A DNA stretch of 41,046 bases from an uncultured Jannaschia sp. (GCF_947494055.1 NZ_CANLTR010000030.1:1-41046), one strand, 5' to 3'; positions 1 to 6,788 are shown, counted from the first letter of the stretch. Program-made: numbers and translations. Notes: generated by a model not told the origin, from the sequence alone.

Positions 1-7
1 CGCACTC

Positions 8-23
8 CCCATCTTGAGATGGG
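8..23. promoter_or_regulatory. Short palindrome, possible operator
   Basis: CCCATCT, two central bases, then AGATGGG form 7-bp inverted arms. The site lies about 90 bp ahead of the direct-repeat array upstream of the Fic gene. It could be a protein-binding site or the terminator hairpin of a gene outside the window; no T-run follows it. Only the symmetry is seen, and the role is a guess. Confidence 0.3.
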
Positions 24-112
24 TAGATCTCGCAATCAGGCCGATGCCCGACAACGTGGGCCGCAGCCACCGCTTACGTTCCGGGCGGCTCGCTGCGAGC
101 ATTCTCGGTACT

Positions 113-223
113 TACTTGAGTTTGGCTTAAGAAATATACTTGAACTTGGACTGTAATATTTACTTCACAATGGACGACGCCATTTACTTGCGGTTGGACA
201 TATCTATATACTTATACTTGGAC
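113..223 (+). repeat. Five direct repeats with exact 24-bp period (putative operator array)
   Basis: Five 15-bp units begin at 113, 137, 161, 185 and 209, so the period is exactly 24 bp. The consensus is TACTT-N5-TGGAC. The first copy ends TTGGCT instead of TGGAC; the others keep both blocks. The 9-bp spacers are AT-rich and differ from each other, so the conserved blocks look like binding sites rather than a simple satellite. The array ends 23 bp before the start codon of the AbiEi-Fic gene, across the likely promoter. AbiEi-type antitoxins of known systems bind repeats in their own promoters and repress, so autoregulation by the N-terminal half of the downstream protein is the simplest inference. 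Plasmid-type iterons are an alternative, but no Rep gene is nearby. Confidence 0.85.
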
Positions 224-246
224 GCATACGACGAACTGGGACGGTT

Positions 247-1764
247 ATGGCAGACAAACGGGAGATCTTGGCCGGCGCCTTGGAAGCCCTGCACACCTTG
301 CAGAAGCAAGGACATCTTGTGGTTCGCAGCGGCGAAATCGACCCGGTGCGGATCAAGGCACTAAGGAAGGCTGGCTATCTTCAGCCCATCATGAAGGGCT
401 GGTATCACCTGTCGGACCCCAGTTCGCGTCCCGGTGACACGACGCCGTGGACGATGAGCTACTGGTCATTTGTCCAGAGATACTGCGAGCATCGCTTTGG
501 TAGCGACTGGGTTCTCAGTCCTGAAATTTGCCTCGATCTGCATACTGGATCGCAGGTGCCGGCTACCCAGGTGATCGTGCATGCCCCTAAAGGAGGCAAC
601 AATGCCGTCGAACTCCCTGGCAAGCGGTCGCTCTTTGATCTGAGGGTCAGGGAGCTTCCTGAGCAGGATCGGAGGACGCAGCTACCGAACGGGCTGAGGG
701 TCTACACTCCGGAGGCCACGCTGATCCATATGGCAGAGAATTGCTATCATACGCAGGCTATGTCAGTTGCAGCGCTAATAGGCAGCTACCGAAATGTCGA
801 TGCCCTGTTGCGCGCGGTGGTTGGCGGGGCGCACAGGCGCCCGGGTAACCGCCTGGTTGGCGCGTTCAAGCACTTGGGGATGGACGACCACTCCAAGCGC
901 CTGGCCGATGGCATGCGCCGCGCAGATATGGATCTGAGGAATGAAAACCCCTTTACTGGGGAAGGCATTGCTGTTGTTGCTGGCGCGGCCCCGATCTCGA
1001 ACATGTTGCGAGCAATATGGCAGAGGGATCGACAGGCGATCATTGACCTGCTACCGGCCCTGGGAGGGCCTGTGGATGTCGACGAGGTGCTTTGGCAGAT
1101 CGACGATGTCTACACTCATGATGCCTGGAACTCGCTCTCGATCGAAGGCTATAGGGTCTCCGAAGAGCTGATCGAGAAGATTCGCAGCGGAACCTGGGAC
1201 CCTGAGGCCGACAAGTCGGACGCCACCTCTCGTGATGCCATGGCCGCGAAGGGCTACTGGAATGTTTTCCAGTCTGCCCGCGAGGTGGTGAAAACATCCA
1301 TCGAGCGAGGTGAGCCGGTCTCGGTGCGCGACAATCTAAGCGATTGGTATCAAGATCTCTTCGAGCCGTCGATCGACGCGGGCATTCTAACGCGAGGCCA
1401 ACTGATCGGATATCGCAATCACCCGGTATTCATTCGCACAGCCAATCATGTGCCTCCGGCGTGCGAAAAGCTCATGGATGCGATGGAGACCTACTTCGAT
1501 CTCCTTGACGAGGAGGAGCACCCCGGAGTGCGTGCGGTGCTTGGTCACTGGCTTTTGGGCTACATCCACCCTTATCCGGACGGAAACGGGCGCCTCGCTC
1601 GCTTCGTGATGAACGCTGTGCTCGCGAGCTCGGGTTATCCATGGGCTGTGATCCGGCTCGATCAGCGGAAGCGCTATATGCAGGCTCTCGATGCCGCGAG
1701 CTTTGGAGGAGACATCACTCCCTTCGCGAAGCTGATTAGCGAGCATCTTGGCAATGAGCCCTAA
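247..1764 (+). CDS. AbiEi-like / Fic domain fusion protein
   Basis: 505 residues. Residues 1 to about 60 resemble the AbiEi winged-helix start (ALRKAGYLQPIMKGWYHLSD). The following roughly 170 residues look like the AbiEi nucleotidyl-transferase-like antitoxin body, including TPEATLIHM. The C-terminal half is a Fic domain with the motif HPYPDGNGR at 441-449, matching HxFx(D/E)GNGR; Fic enzymes usually transfer AMP to a hydroxyl side chain. Residues 296-301 (SLSIEG) match the (S/T)xxxE(G/N) inhibitory motif, here on the N-terminal side of the Fic core as in class II Fic proteins. A weak GGGAC precedes the ATG. The gene stands alone, directly behind the 24-bp repeat array. Domain assignment is confident; the target, and whether it acts as a toxin, are unknown. 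Confidence 0.9.
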   Translation: MADKREILAGALEALHTLQKQGHLVVRSGEIDPVRIKALRKAGYLQPIMKGWYHLSDPSSRPGDTTPWTMSYWSFVQRYCEHRFGSDWVLSPEICLDLHTGSQVPATQVIVHAPKGGNNAVELPGKRSLFDLRVRELPEQDRRTQLPNGLRVYTPEATLIHMAENCYHTQAMSVAALIGSYRNVDALLRAVVGGAHRRPGNRLVGAFKHLGMDDHSKRLADGMRRADMDLRNENPFTGEGIAVVAGAAPISNMLRAIWQRDRQAIIDLLPALGGPVDVDEVLWQIDDVYTHDAWNSLSIEGYRVSEELIEKIRSGTWDPEADKSDATSRDAMAAKGYWNVFQSAREVVKTSIERGEPVSVRDNLSDWYQDLFEPSIDAGILTRGQLIGYRNHPVFIRTANHVPPACEKLMDAMETYFDLLDEEEHPGVRAVLGHWLLGYIHPYPDGNGRLARFVMNAVLASSGYPWAVIRLDQRKRYMQALDAASFGGDITPFAKLISEHLGNEP

Positions 1765-1860
1765 CAGATTGCGCGGATTTTTCGCGCCAGCACGCTCCGA
1801 GCCGTGCTTCAGAACGCAAAATAGTCACCCAAAGAGGGACGCCATCAACATTTACCGTCA

Positions 1861-1937
1861 GGGGCTGGGCGCCAGCCCCCGGGCGTTCCGGCGGCAGCCG
1901 GCCGCGTGTCCCGGGCGCCCCGGCATTCGCACCGGGG
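1861..1937. terminator. Two GC-rich hairpins between convergent genes
   Basis: GGGGCTGG/CCAGCCCC with a 3-nt loop (1861-1879) and CCCCGG/CCGGGG with an 8-nt loop (1918-1937) lie between the Fic gene on the plus strand and the end of the minus-strand array. Neither is followed by a clear T-run, so they may block polymerase with Rho rather than act as classical terminators. The rest of 1765-2018 holds nothing I recognise. Confidence 0.35.
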
Positions 1938-2018
1938 ATCGTCTCCGGCCGACCGGGATGGGGTCAGGGATCAGCCGAAGAACATTCAGAATTCAGCGCC
2001 AGGGACTGGCGTCGTCCG

Positions 2019-2276
2019 TCAGTTCTGCCCCGAGAGCGCGGCGCTGTTGGCGTCCGCCTGGCCCTGTCGGGCGCAGTTCCGGACGATGCCGATCGCGGTG
2101 TCGGCGCGAAGCTCTTCGGGTATCTCGAACCTGACGCGCTTGCCCTCTATTTGAGTGTTGAGGTATGTCGTCGTGTCGCTGAGCGAGAAATTGGCGACAT
2201 GGTGGAAATTGTGGGATTTGCCCTCCCCGTCTCCGGACAGGAACAGAATTCCGGCGATAACGGTGCAGGTGAGCAT
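2019..2276 (-). CDS. Hypothetical 85-residue protein with hydrophobic N-terminus
   Basis: I chose the internal ATG at 2276 because AAAGGA sits about nine bases upstream on the minus strand. The longer frame to 2354 has no such site. Residues 1-15 (MLTCTVIAGILFLSG) are hydrophobic and could be a signal anchor. The rest is polar and ends in a short stretch containing one cysteine. I do not recognise a family. It is the last gene of the minus-strand array, 143 bp beyond the end of the 101-residue gene. Confidence 0.6.
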   Translation of the reverse strand: MLTCTVIAGILFLSGDGEGKSHNFHHVANFSLSDTTTYLNTQIEGKRVRFEIPEELRADTAIGIVRNCARQGQADANSAALSGQN

Positions 2277-2419
2277 CGGTAGGATCCTTTCGACAAGTGG
2301 CGTCCGCCAGTCTGGTCGGTGACGGGCTGCCAGGCAAGCCTCGAGCCTCGACACGGCCGGACGCCCCCGTCGTTGCGGCCCCGGTCGTCACGACGGTCGC
2401 CCCCGTCGGGCGTCACGGG

Positions 2420-2725
2420 TCAGTCGTCGCTGGGCAGGATGGTGATCGAGCGAACCGTCGCCCGGGGCACGCTGAACTCGGTTTCCGCGTCGGACAGGTT
2501 GCCCTCGATGAGGGTCTCCGGATCGAAGTCGAGTTCCAGGAGGAGATTCGCGTCGTGGCACGCGTAATGCGTCTCGACATAGCTTCGCTGGAGGCTCATC
2601 CAGATTCCCTGGCCGGGCATCTCGAGAACGGCTCCGGGGACGAGGTCGAACGTGAGCCGGCTGTCGGCACCGGAGGCGATGCGGCCCGTCGCCGGGTCGG
2701 CCCGCATAATTTTCCAGGCGATCAT
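2420..2725 (-). CDS. Hypothetical 101-residue protein
   Basis: The start ATG overlaps the stop of the preceding 38-codon frame as ATGA (2722-2725), which favours this start over upstream ones. The product is acidic, with alternating hydrophobic and polar residues, and ends VRSITILPSDD. The pattern of short beta-rich segments is similar to small single-domain proteins of mobile elements, but no family can be named. Translational coupling to the upstream frame is likely because only a weak GAGG lies about 14 bases before the ATG. Confidence 0.65.
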   Translation of the reverse strand: MIAWKIMRADPATGRIASGADSRLTFDLVPGAVLEMPGQGIWMSLQRSYVETHYACHDANLLLELDFDPETLIEGNLSDAETEFSVPRATVRSITILPSDD

Positions 2726-2838
2726 GGAAGGACGCCCTCGTCGGGCCGTTCGATCGGCGCGATCCCGGTCTCGGCATCCTCCGGGATGCGGTCCATGTCC
2801 GCCGCGTGCGAAAACTGCTCTCGCATCAGCGTGCGCAT
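2722..2838 (-). CDS. Tiny 38-residue protein overlapping both neighbours
   Basis: A frame of 38 codons starts at 2838 behind GAGGGAC and stops at 2722-2724. It overlaps the last 13 bases of the upstream 81-residue gene and the first bases of the next gene through ATGA. The product is acidic (it contains DMDRIPEDAETG) with no membrane segment. The site and the double overlap argue that it is translated, either as a real protein or as a leader coupling the flanking genes. It is too short for homology arguments. Confidence 0.5.
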   Translation of the reverse strand: MRTLMREQFSHAADMDRIPEDAETGIAPIERPDEGVLP

Positions 2839-3071
2839 TGCTGTCCCTCGTTTTGCCAACTCTCGTTTTTCCGTCTCTCGTCTCCGGGCACGCCTGTCTG
2901 TCTTTCGCGGGCCCGCGCATCGCGCGTTTCCCAGATGCCGTAGCCCTTTCCGAAGAGCGCGCCGGCGCCGAAGGTCACGACCGCCATATCGCCTCCGGGG
3001 AGAAAGAGGCCTGCGAAGACGAGTGCGAGGCCGCCGACTCCTCCGAGGATCATGTAGGATTTGCGGCTCAT
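2826..3071 (-). CDS. Small two-helix membrane protein, 81 residues
   Basis: It starts four bases after the stop of the 73-residue gene (3076), so the two are probably co-translated. Two hydrophobic stretches (ILGGVGGLALVFAGLFLP and MAVVTFGAGALFG) suggest two membrane helices. They are followed by a highly charged tail rich in Arg, Glu and Gln. I do not recognise a family. Small membrane proteins with charged tails recur in this array (60 and 88 residues), which hints at a membrane-associated complex, but that is inference. Confidence 0.65.
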   Translation of the reverse strand: MSRKSYMILGGVGGLALVFAGLFLPGGDMAVVTFGAGALFGKGYGIWETRDARARERQTGVPGDERRKNESWQNEGQQCAR

Positions 3072-3075
3072 CGAC

Positions 3076-3297
3076 TCACATCTCGTCGCAATGGGATCGG
3101 ATCGACGAGAGCAGGTGCCCGTCATCTTCGGGCAGAACCAGCCAGCCCGCTTCCATCGTCTCCGAATGGGACTTCCAGGCGCAATGCGCGTCGCGGAGCG
3201 AGATCCGGTAGCCGAGACCTTCCAGGCGATCCACGATCTCCTGCGCGTCGCGGAACTGGCGCATCTCTTCGGTCTCTCGATAGACAATCATCGTCAT
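3076..3297 (-). CDS. Hypothetical 73-residue soluble protein
   Basis: A clear GGAAGGA precedes the ATG at 3297. The sequence is soluble and looks like a compact alpha/beta domain: a start with MIVYRETEEMRQF, then an amphipathic helix (DAQEIVDRLEGLGYRISL) and a strand-like stretch (AGWLVLPEDD). No family is recognised. It lies 105 bp beyond the 328-residue gene and is followed immediately by the 81-residue membrane protein gene. Confidence 0.65.
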   Translation of the reverse strand: MTMIVYRETEEMRQFRDAQEIVDRLEGLGYRISLRDAHCAWKSHSETMEAGWLVLPEDDGHLLSSIRSHCDEM

Positions 3298-3402
3298 GGG
3301 GGCATCCTTCCAGGATTATCGCCCCTGACGGTCGAAGCAGGATGTGAGGCTTGGTCAGTCCTGTGCTTCGAGATCGACGACCTCGATCATGCATGGGCCG
3401 TG

Positions 3403-4389
3403 CTATTTGCGGATATGGTCGGGTGTGTCCGGGTGCCCCAGGAGATGAGCCGTATCCGTATGGGTTCGGGCGATCGCGGAAGCGGGCAGGACGAAATCGT
3501 TGTTCGGGTCCGACCCGTCGGCGACATCGACGGCATGATCGTCGACCCATGCCTGCGGATGAAAGCGCAGCTTCAGCAACGCGCCCGCCTGGGGCAGGAT
3601 CTCGAGCTTTTCGGGATCTTGGAAGCACAGCATGCAGTGGCAATAGAACGCCCGTGCGTCCGGCACGACCACGGGGGCGGACGCACGCCCGTGCCGTCCG
3701 GGATCCATGAAGATCGCGGGCGCGTCGCGCGCGATACCCGCATGGTCGAAGACATCCGCCGCCTTGCGGCGGGCGTCTGGCTCGAGGACGCGGTGCAGGG
3801 CGTCTGCGTAGTGATCCACGACCTCTTCGACCAGCCCCTGGCGTCCGACCTCCGCCAGCAGGCGGCCGAGGTGGCCATGCGTATCCTGCATGACGATGTC
3901 ACGCGCGGCGGTGTGGATCACGTTTTCGTCGAGCTCGACATGCGTGAGCAGGCGTTCCTCCAGCAACGCGGTGACGGTGGCGTCGCCGTCGGCGACGAGG
4001 CCCAACGCATCGTGGACGATGTCCTGAACGCTTAACACTTCGCCCACGTCACCGTGGATCGTCTCGGAGTTCGGCGCGGTGCTCGAGGGCGCGGTCGAGG
4101 GCGCAACCGGGGGCGCAATCGGGGGCGCAATCGGGGGCGCAATCGGACCGGACGCGAGACCGGGCAGCTCGATGCCGGGCTGCACGCGGAGCCCGTTCGG
4201 CGCATTCGTAATGTGGCCCCAGTCATGGCCGGGGCCGGACACGGCGCAGGCGATGGCGTTGAGGATCGCGTTCTTGGAGAGGCGGCCGGCCCGGGCCGTC
4301 TCGAGGATCCGGTCGGCCGCGTCCGAGATGCGGTCGGCGCGCAGCGCCAGGAGAGGGGCGGGAGCGCCGGATTTGGTCTTGCGAGACAT
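3403..4389 (-). CDS. Hypothetical 328-residue protein with shared N-terminal module and Pro-rich linker
   Basis: The start at 4389 is chosen for AAGGA eleven bases upstream. Residues 18-60 form a helical module ending SGPGHDWGHI that matches residues 13-55 of the 432-residue protein at 10852-12150. Residues 82-106 are a Pro/Ala/Ile-rich linker made of repeated PIAP units. The C-terminal region (about 115-328) is mostly helical, then carries a Cys/His cluster FYCHCMLC that could bind metal, and ends in an acidic part. The module resembles the short N-terminal helical pair (A-L-x-x-x-A ... G-x-x-x-W-x-x-L) seen in many plasmid and integrative-element proteins. That comparison is from memory and is weak. 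Function unknown. A leader of about 320 nt precedes it. Confidence 0.7.
   Translation of the reverse strand: MSRKTKSGAPAPLLALRADRISDAADRILETARAGRLSKNAILNAIACAVSGPGHDWGHITNAPNGLRVQPGIELPGLASGPIAPPIAPPIAPPVAPSTAPSSTAPNSETIHGDVGEVLSVQDIVHDALGLVADGDATVTALLEERLLTHVELDENVIHTAARDIVMQDTHGHLGRLLAEVGRQGLVEEVVDHYADALHRVLEPDARRKAADVFDHAGIARDAPAIFMDPGRHGRASAPVVVPDARAFYCHCMLCFQDPEKLEILPQAGALLKLRFHPQAWVDDHAVDVADGSDPNNDFVLPASAIARTHTDTAHLLGHPDTPDHIRK
4084..4143. repeat. Five 12-bp tandem repeats coding the Pro-rich linker
   Basis: Units of 12 bp start at 4084, 4096, 4108, 4120 and 4132. The last three are identical (CGGGGGCGCAAT) and the first two differ at two or three bases. They encode PIAP-type units on the minus strand. 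Because 12 is a multiple of three, gain or loss of units changes linker length without breaking the frame. Confidence 0.8.
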
Positions 4390-4518
4390 GGTTGTGATCC
4401 TTGTTCGAAGATCCCTCGACCCGTTCGTGACGGTGTCGGTGGCCATGTGGCGTCGTCTGGACCCGTCGGGCGCGCCTCGGCCCGGGATCGGGATACGAGG
4501 ATGCTGTCTTCGATCGAT

Positions 4519-4670
4519 ACGGAGCCTTGGGGGCTCCGTGGTCCGCGCACCGATCCAATCGGGTCCGGAGGGCTGCGCGCGAGTGCGTCCGCAGATCGCG
4601 GAAGCCCCATCCAGTCTCGAGCCTCGGGGGTCCGACGAACAGGGCACACTCACCCGGAAGTGTGCCCTGT
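4519..4670. promoter_or_regulatory. Two perfect stem-loops in the long leader of the 328-residue gene
   Basis: ACAGGGCACACT pairs with AGTGTGCCCTGT (12-bp stem, 8-nt loop, 4639-4670). ACGGAGCC pairs with GGCTCCGT (8-bp stem, 5-nt loop, 4519-4539). Both lie in the 319-nt region between the 88-residue gene and the 328-residue gene, which has no other convincing frame. The upstream hairpin may be the terminator of the 88-residue gene, an attenuator, or an operator. It lacks a T-run on either strand, which weakens the terminator reading. Confidence 0.5.
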
Positions 4671-4708
4671 CCGGGCGGCCCGGACCATAGCAAAAGGCGC
4701 GGCCTCTC

Positions 4709-4975
4709 CTATCGCGTGGCGGATGCGGCCGACGCTTTCGAGCGCCGCTTCGACGCGCGATGCGTCCGGTAGGCCTCTACGCCGACGCCGAAGGCCAGGA
4801 TGAGATTGATGCCGCCCGTGACCAGGACCAGAATGGTCACCACGTCGTCATAGCGGTTGTCGAGCATGCGGGCCTGCACGAAATAGACGAAGAGCAGGAT
4901 GTTGAAGACGGCCAGCGCCGCGGAAGCCAGGATTTCGGTCAGGCTCCGTCCGTCGGTTCGGGATCGCGTTGTCAT
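4709..4975 (-). CDS. Small two-helix membrane protein, 88 residues
   Basis: The ATG at 4975 follows CAGGACACCCG. Two long hydrophobic segments (LAVFNILLFVYFVQA and VVTILVLVTGGINLILAFGVG) are joined by a short acidic loop (DNRYDD). A basic tail rich in Arg, Lys and Ser follows. The expected topology is two membrane helices with the charged tail in the cytoplasm. No family recognised. It is followed by the 12-bp hairpin at 4639-4670. Confidence 0.75.
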   Translation of the reverse strand: MTTRSRTDGRSLTEILASAALAVFNILLFVYFVQARMLDNRYDDVVTILVLVTGGINLILAFGVGVEAYRTHRASKRRSKASAASATR

Positions 4976-5198
4976 CGGGTGTCCTGTCGTGACGTGAATG
5001 CAGAATGGTCGTTGAATCTCCGGCCGGCAAGACGCCGATCCGCTTCGGGCCTGCCGTCAGGTTCGGCGATCTTCCTCGCGGGCCGCTTCCCAGGCATCCT
5101 CGGTAGCAGTAGCTTCCCGCGGGAACGAGGCTCTCGTCGCCGCCGGACGCGGCGAAGCGGGCATCGGCGGCGGCAGGGCTCGAATCGTATTCGGTCAT
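4848..5198 (-). CDS. Doubtful small frame with good ribosome site, possibly frameshifted
   Basis: GGAGACACGCC precedes the ATG at 5198. The first 28 codons (MTEYDSSPAAADARF...) look coding. After about 5115 another frame reads better (TATEDAWEAAREEDRRT, then stop), so the intact form may be a protein of roughly 45 residues that needs a one-base shift. As it stands the frame runs into the 88-residue gene and ends at 4848. A sequencing error or a small decayed gene are both possible. Confidence 0.3.
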   Translation of the reverse strand: MTEYDSSPAAADARFAASGGDESLVPAGSYCYRGCLGSGPRGRSPNLTAGPKRIGVLPAGDSTTILHSRHDRTPDDNAIPNRRTEPDRNPGFRGAGRLQHPALRLFRAGPHARQPL

Positions 5199-5281
5199 GG
5201 CGTGTCTCCAGCAGGTTTCGGTCGTCCTAAGGGTCGGGGCGTGGCTTCGGCCACCCTGGTCGGGATGCGTCTGCGGCGCCG

Positions 5282-5521
5282 TCAGGCCGCCAGGCGCAGG
5301 TCCGATCCGACGCGGATCGTGCAGTCGAAGAACCCGTAGACCACGTGCCAGGGACCCTGGCTGCCGGCACGGTAATCCTCGGCGATCCGGCTGGCATCGG
5401 CCGGGGAGACGTAGAGGTGCTTCCTGGCGGCCGCGATGGCCTCCTCGATCGTGAAGGGACCCTCCTCGACCTTATTGAGGGGGCGGATGTAGAGCGGGGC
5501 GTCGTTCGGGGCGGTCATCAT
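5282..5521 (-). CDS. Hypothetical 79-residue protein
   Basis: The start at 5521 follows CGGAGACCCAG. The protein is soluble with a helix (PFTIEEAIAAARKHLYV) and a strand-rich C-terminal half (GPWHVVYGFFDCTIRVG). No family recognised. The reading frame is open further upstream to 5602 and beyond, where it continues the frameshifted segment described next, so the true start could be farther 5 prime. Confidence 0.6.
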   Translation of the reverse strand: MMTAPNDAPLYIRPLNKVEEGPFTIEEAIAAARKHLYVSPADASRIAEDYRAGSQGPWHVVYGFFDCTIRVGSDLRLAA

Positions 5522-5697
5522 CTGGGTCTCCGGGTCAATGGATGAGGCAGGGGCTCGGCCCCGTGTGAAGAATGGCGGGGTGAAGAATGGACGGAGGTAC
5601 ATCCGCGCGCCGCACGGAAGGGCCGTGCCGAGCGGGATCGCCGACAGGAGCGCGTCGGGAAGGGCGCGTGCGCGCCCCGGGCGAGGATGTCGATCAT
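5522..5697 (-). pseudogene. Probable frameshifted small gene joined to the 79-residue frame
   Basis: A strong AAGGGAGGG lies six bases before the ATG at 5697. The frame from that ATG starts MIDILARG. Within a few codons the neighbouring frame becomes the better one (ALPDALLSAIPLGTALPCGA) and runs on into the 79-residue gene. One indel in the GC-rich stretch near 5670 would fuse them. It is either a decayed N-terminus or a sequence error. Confidence 0.3.
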
Positions 5698-5710
5698 GCG
5701 GTCCCTCCCT

Positions 5711-5818
5711 TCATCGGGCGTTTGCCTTCCTGTCTGTCTTTCGCGTCCTTGCGCGGCGGGCGGCGGCGAGGTTCAGATCCGGGATATGGGGTCTTCCGAC
5801 CCCCGGGGCTCTCTCCAT
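5711..5818 (-). CDS. Possible 35-residue basic peptide
   Basis: A frame from 5818 to 5711 encodes a peptide whose last 16 residues are mostly Arg, Lys and Ala. It ends fourteen bases before the ATG at 5697. There is no ribosome site: the bases before its ATG are the T-rich tail of the hairpin at 5825-5852, so translation is doubtful. Confidence 0.2.
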   Translation of the reverse strand: MERAPGVGRPHIPDLNLAAARRARTRKTDRKANAR

Positions 5819-5824
5819 GAGAAA

Positions 5825-5879
5825 GGCGCCGGCTCCGCGCGGAGCCGGCGCCGTGATGCGACCGACCCTCCGGTCGGTC
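5825..5879 (-). terminator. 28-bp perfect palindrome plus 8-bp hairpin
   Basis: 5825-5852 is a perfect palindrome built on GGCGCCGGCTCCGC and its complement. On the minus strand it is followed directly by TTTCTC, as expected for a terminator of the 127-residue gene. Just upstream on that strand GACCGACC pairs with GGTCGGTC (5860-5879). The region 5522-5972 otherwise holds only the doubtful small frames listed separately. Confidence 0.6.
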
Positions 5880-5972
5880 CCTGACAGGGAAAAAGCCTCG
5901 CCCGGGATCGGATCACGGGGCTGCCATCGGCGCGGGACGAAACCCTCTTGCCGGCGGGCCGGGTCGGCCCCC

Positions 5973-6356
5973 TTAGAGGAAGGATCGTACGAGCGTCTCG
6001 AACTTGTCGCGTTGCTTCTGGTGGCGTAACGCGCCCTTCTTGACGGATGCGGGACGGGGCGGTCGAGCGACGCCCTTCCTGTCGGCCGCGGCGCAGAGGA
6101 GGGCATAGCTCAGAAGGGCATTCTGCCGGAGCGCGGCGGCTGCGGCTTTTCGCGAAGCCCTGCTGGGCGCGGCGGCCGCGGCTTTTCGCGAAGCCTTGCT
6201 GGGCGCCGCGGGATCAGGCCGCTGCGGGACGGATGCGGGATCCGGCCTGTCCGGCTTGCGTGACAGGAGGGGGTTGCGCACTTCCTGAGGATCGTAGGAC
6301 GACCATTGTCCTCCACGGATCGTGGTGCCGCCGCCGAGATACGAGTTCCGGCCCAT
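5973..6356 (-). CDS. Hypothetical 127-residue Lys/Ala-rich basic protein
   Basis: AGGAAGG eight bases before the ATG at 6356 fixes the start. The N-terminus MGRNSYLGGGTTIRGG is glycine-rich and ordered-looking. The middle holds two 12-residue repeats of the type PS(K/R)ASRKAAAAA encoded by a 36-bp tandem duplication. The C-terminus is helical and basic. Lys/Ala repeats of this type are typical of nucleic-acid-binding tails such as histone-H1-like proteins, so nucleic-acid binding is possible but unproven. A strong palindromic terminator follows. Confidence 0.65.
   Translation of the reverse strand: MGRNSYLGGGTTIRGGQWSSYDPQEVRNPLLSRKPDRPDPASVPQRPDPAAPSKASRKAAAAAPSRASRKAAAAALRQNALLSYALLCAAADRKGVARPPRPASVKKGALRHQKQRDKFETLVRSFL
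6131..6202. repeat. Two 36-bp tandem repeats
   Basis: Units 6131-6166 and 6167-6202 differ at two of 36 positions. Each contains GGCTTTTCGCGAAGCC, itself an inverted repeat around TTTTCGCGAA. They encode the Lys/Ala repeats of the 127-residue protein, in frame. Confidence 0.8.
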
Positions 6357-6488
6357 CGAGATGCCTTCCTGCCTTTCCCGCCCGTTGATTGCTATCACCG
6401 GGGCCGCCGGTTGCACAGCCTCCGGGCGGCTTTCATCCCGAGCCTGGCCGAGGCGGAGGCCGGCTCGACGACGCGCGGGCGCCGGCCG

Positions 6489-6671
6489 TCAGGGAGTCGG
6501 TTCGGACCATTGGAGCACGAGCCAGATGTAGAAGACGTTCGTGGCGACGACCGCGACCAGGCAGCACCCGAAGAACAGCAGGAAGTCCCTGTTGGTTTGT
6601 CGGATCTGCTTGCGCAGGCTCTCGAGGGCATCCTCGCGCAAGGTGTCGGCGTCGTCGTGGCGATCGGGCAT
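6489..6671 (-). CDS. Single-pass small membrane protein, 60 residues
   Basis: GGGGGAAG lies before the ATG at 6671, preferred over the ATG at 6707. The N-terminal half is charged and helical (DTLREDALESLRKQIRQTN). The C-terminal half is one membrane helix (FLLFFGCCLVAVVATNVFYIW). It resembles small YnhF/holin-sized proteins only in layout; no family is claimed. Confidence 0.65.
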   Translation of the reverse strand: MPDRHDDADTLREDALESLRKQIRQTNRDFLLFFGCCLVAVVATNVFYIWLVLQWSEPTP

Positions 6672-6788
6672 CTGGCTTCCCCCGGCGGTGTCCGAAGGCG
6701 TTAACATTCGGCCCGGACGGGGTCACCCGCGGCCCCGGGCCGGGGCGTGCGATCGGCGGCAATGCTCCTGTCCCGGTCGGTCAGCCCT

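Noticed and set aside
113-223. Reading the 24-bp repeats as a CRISPR array.
   Set aside because: The repeats are 15 bp with 9-bp spacers, far too short for CRISPR, and no cas genes are present.
3061-4035. Long plus-strand open frame opposite the 328-residue gene.
   Set aside because: It has no ribosome site and mirrors the GC-rich minus-strand gene, which has a good site and coherent domains.
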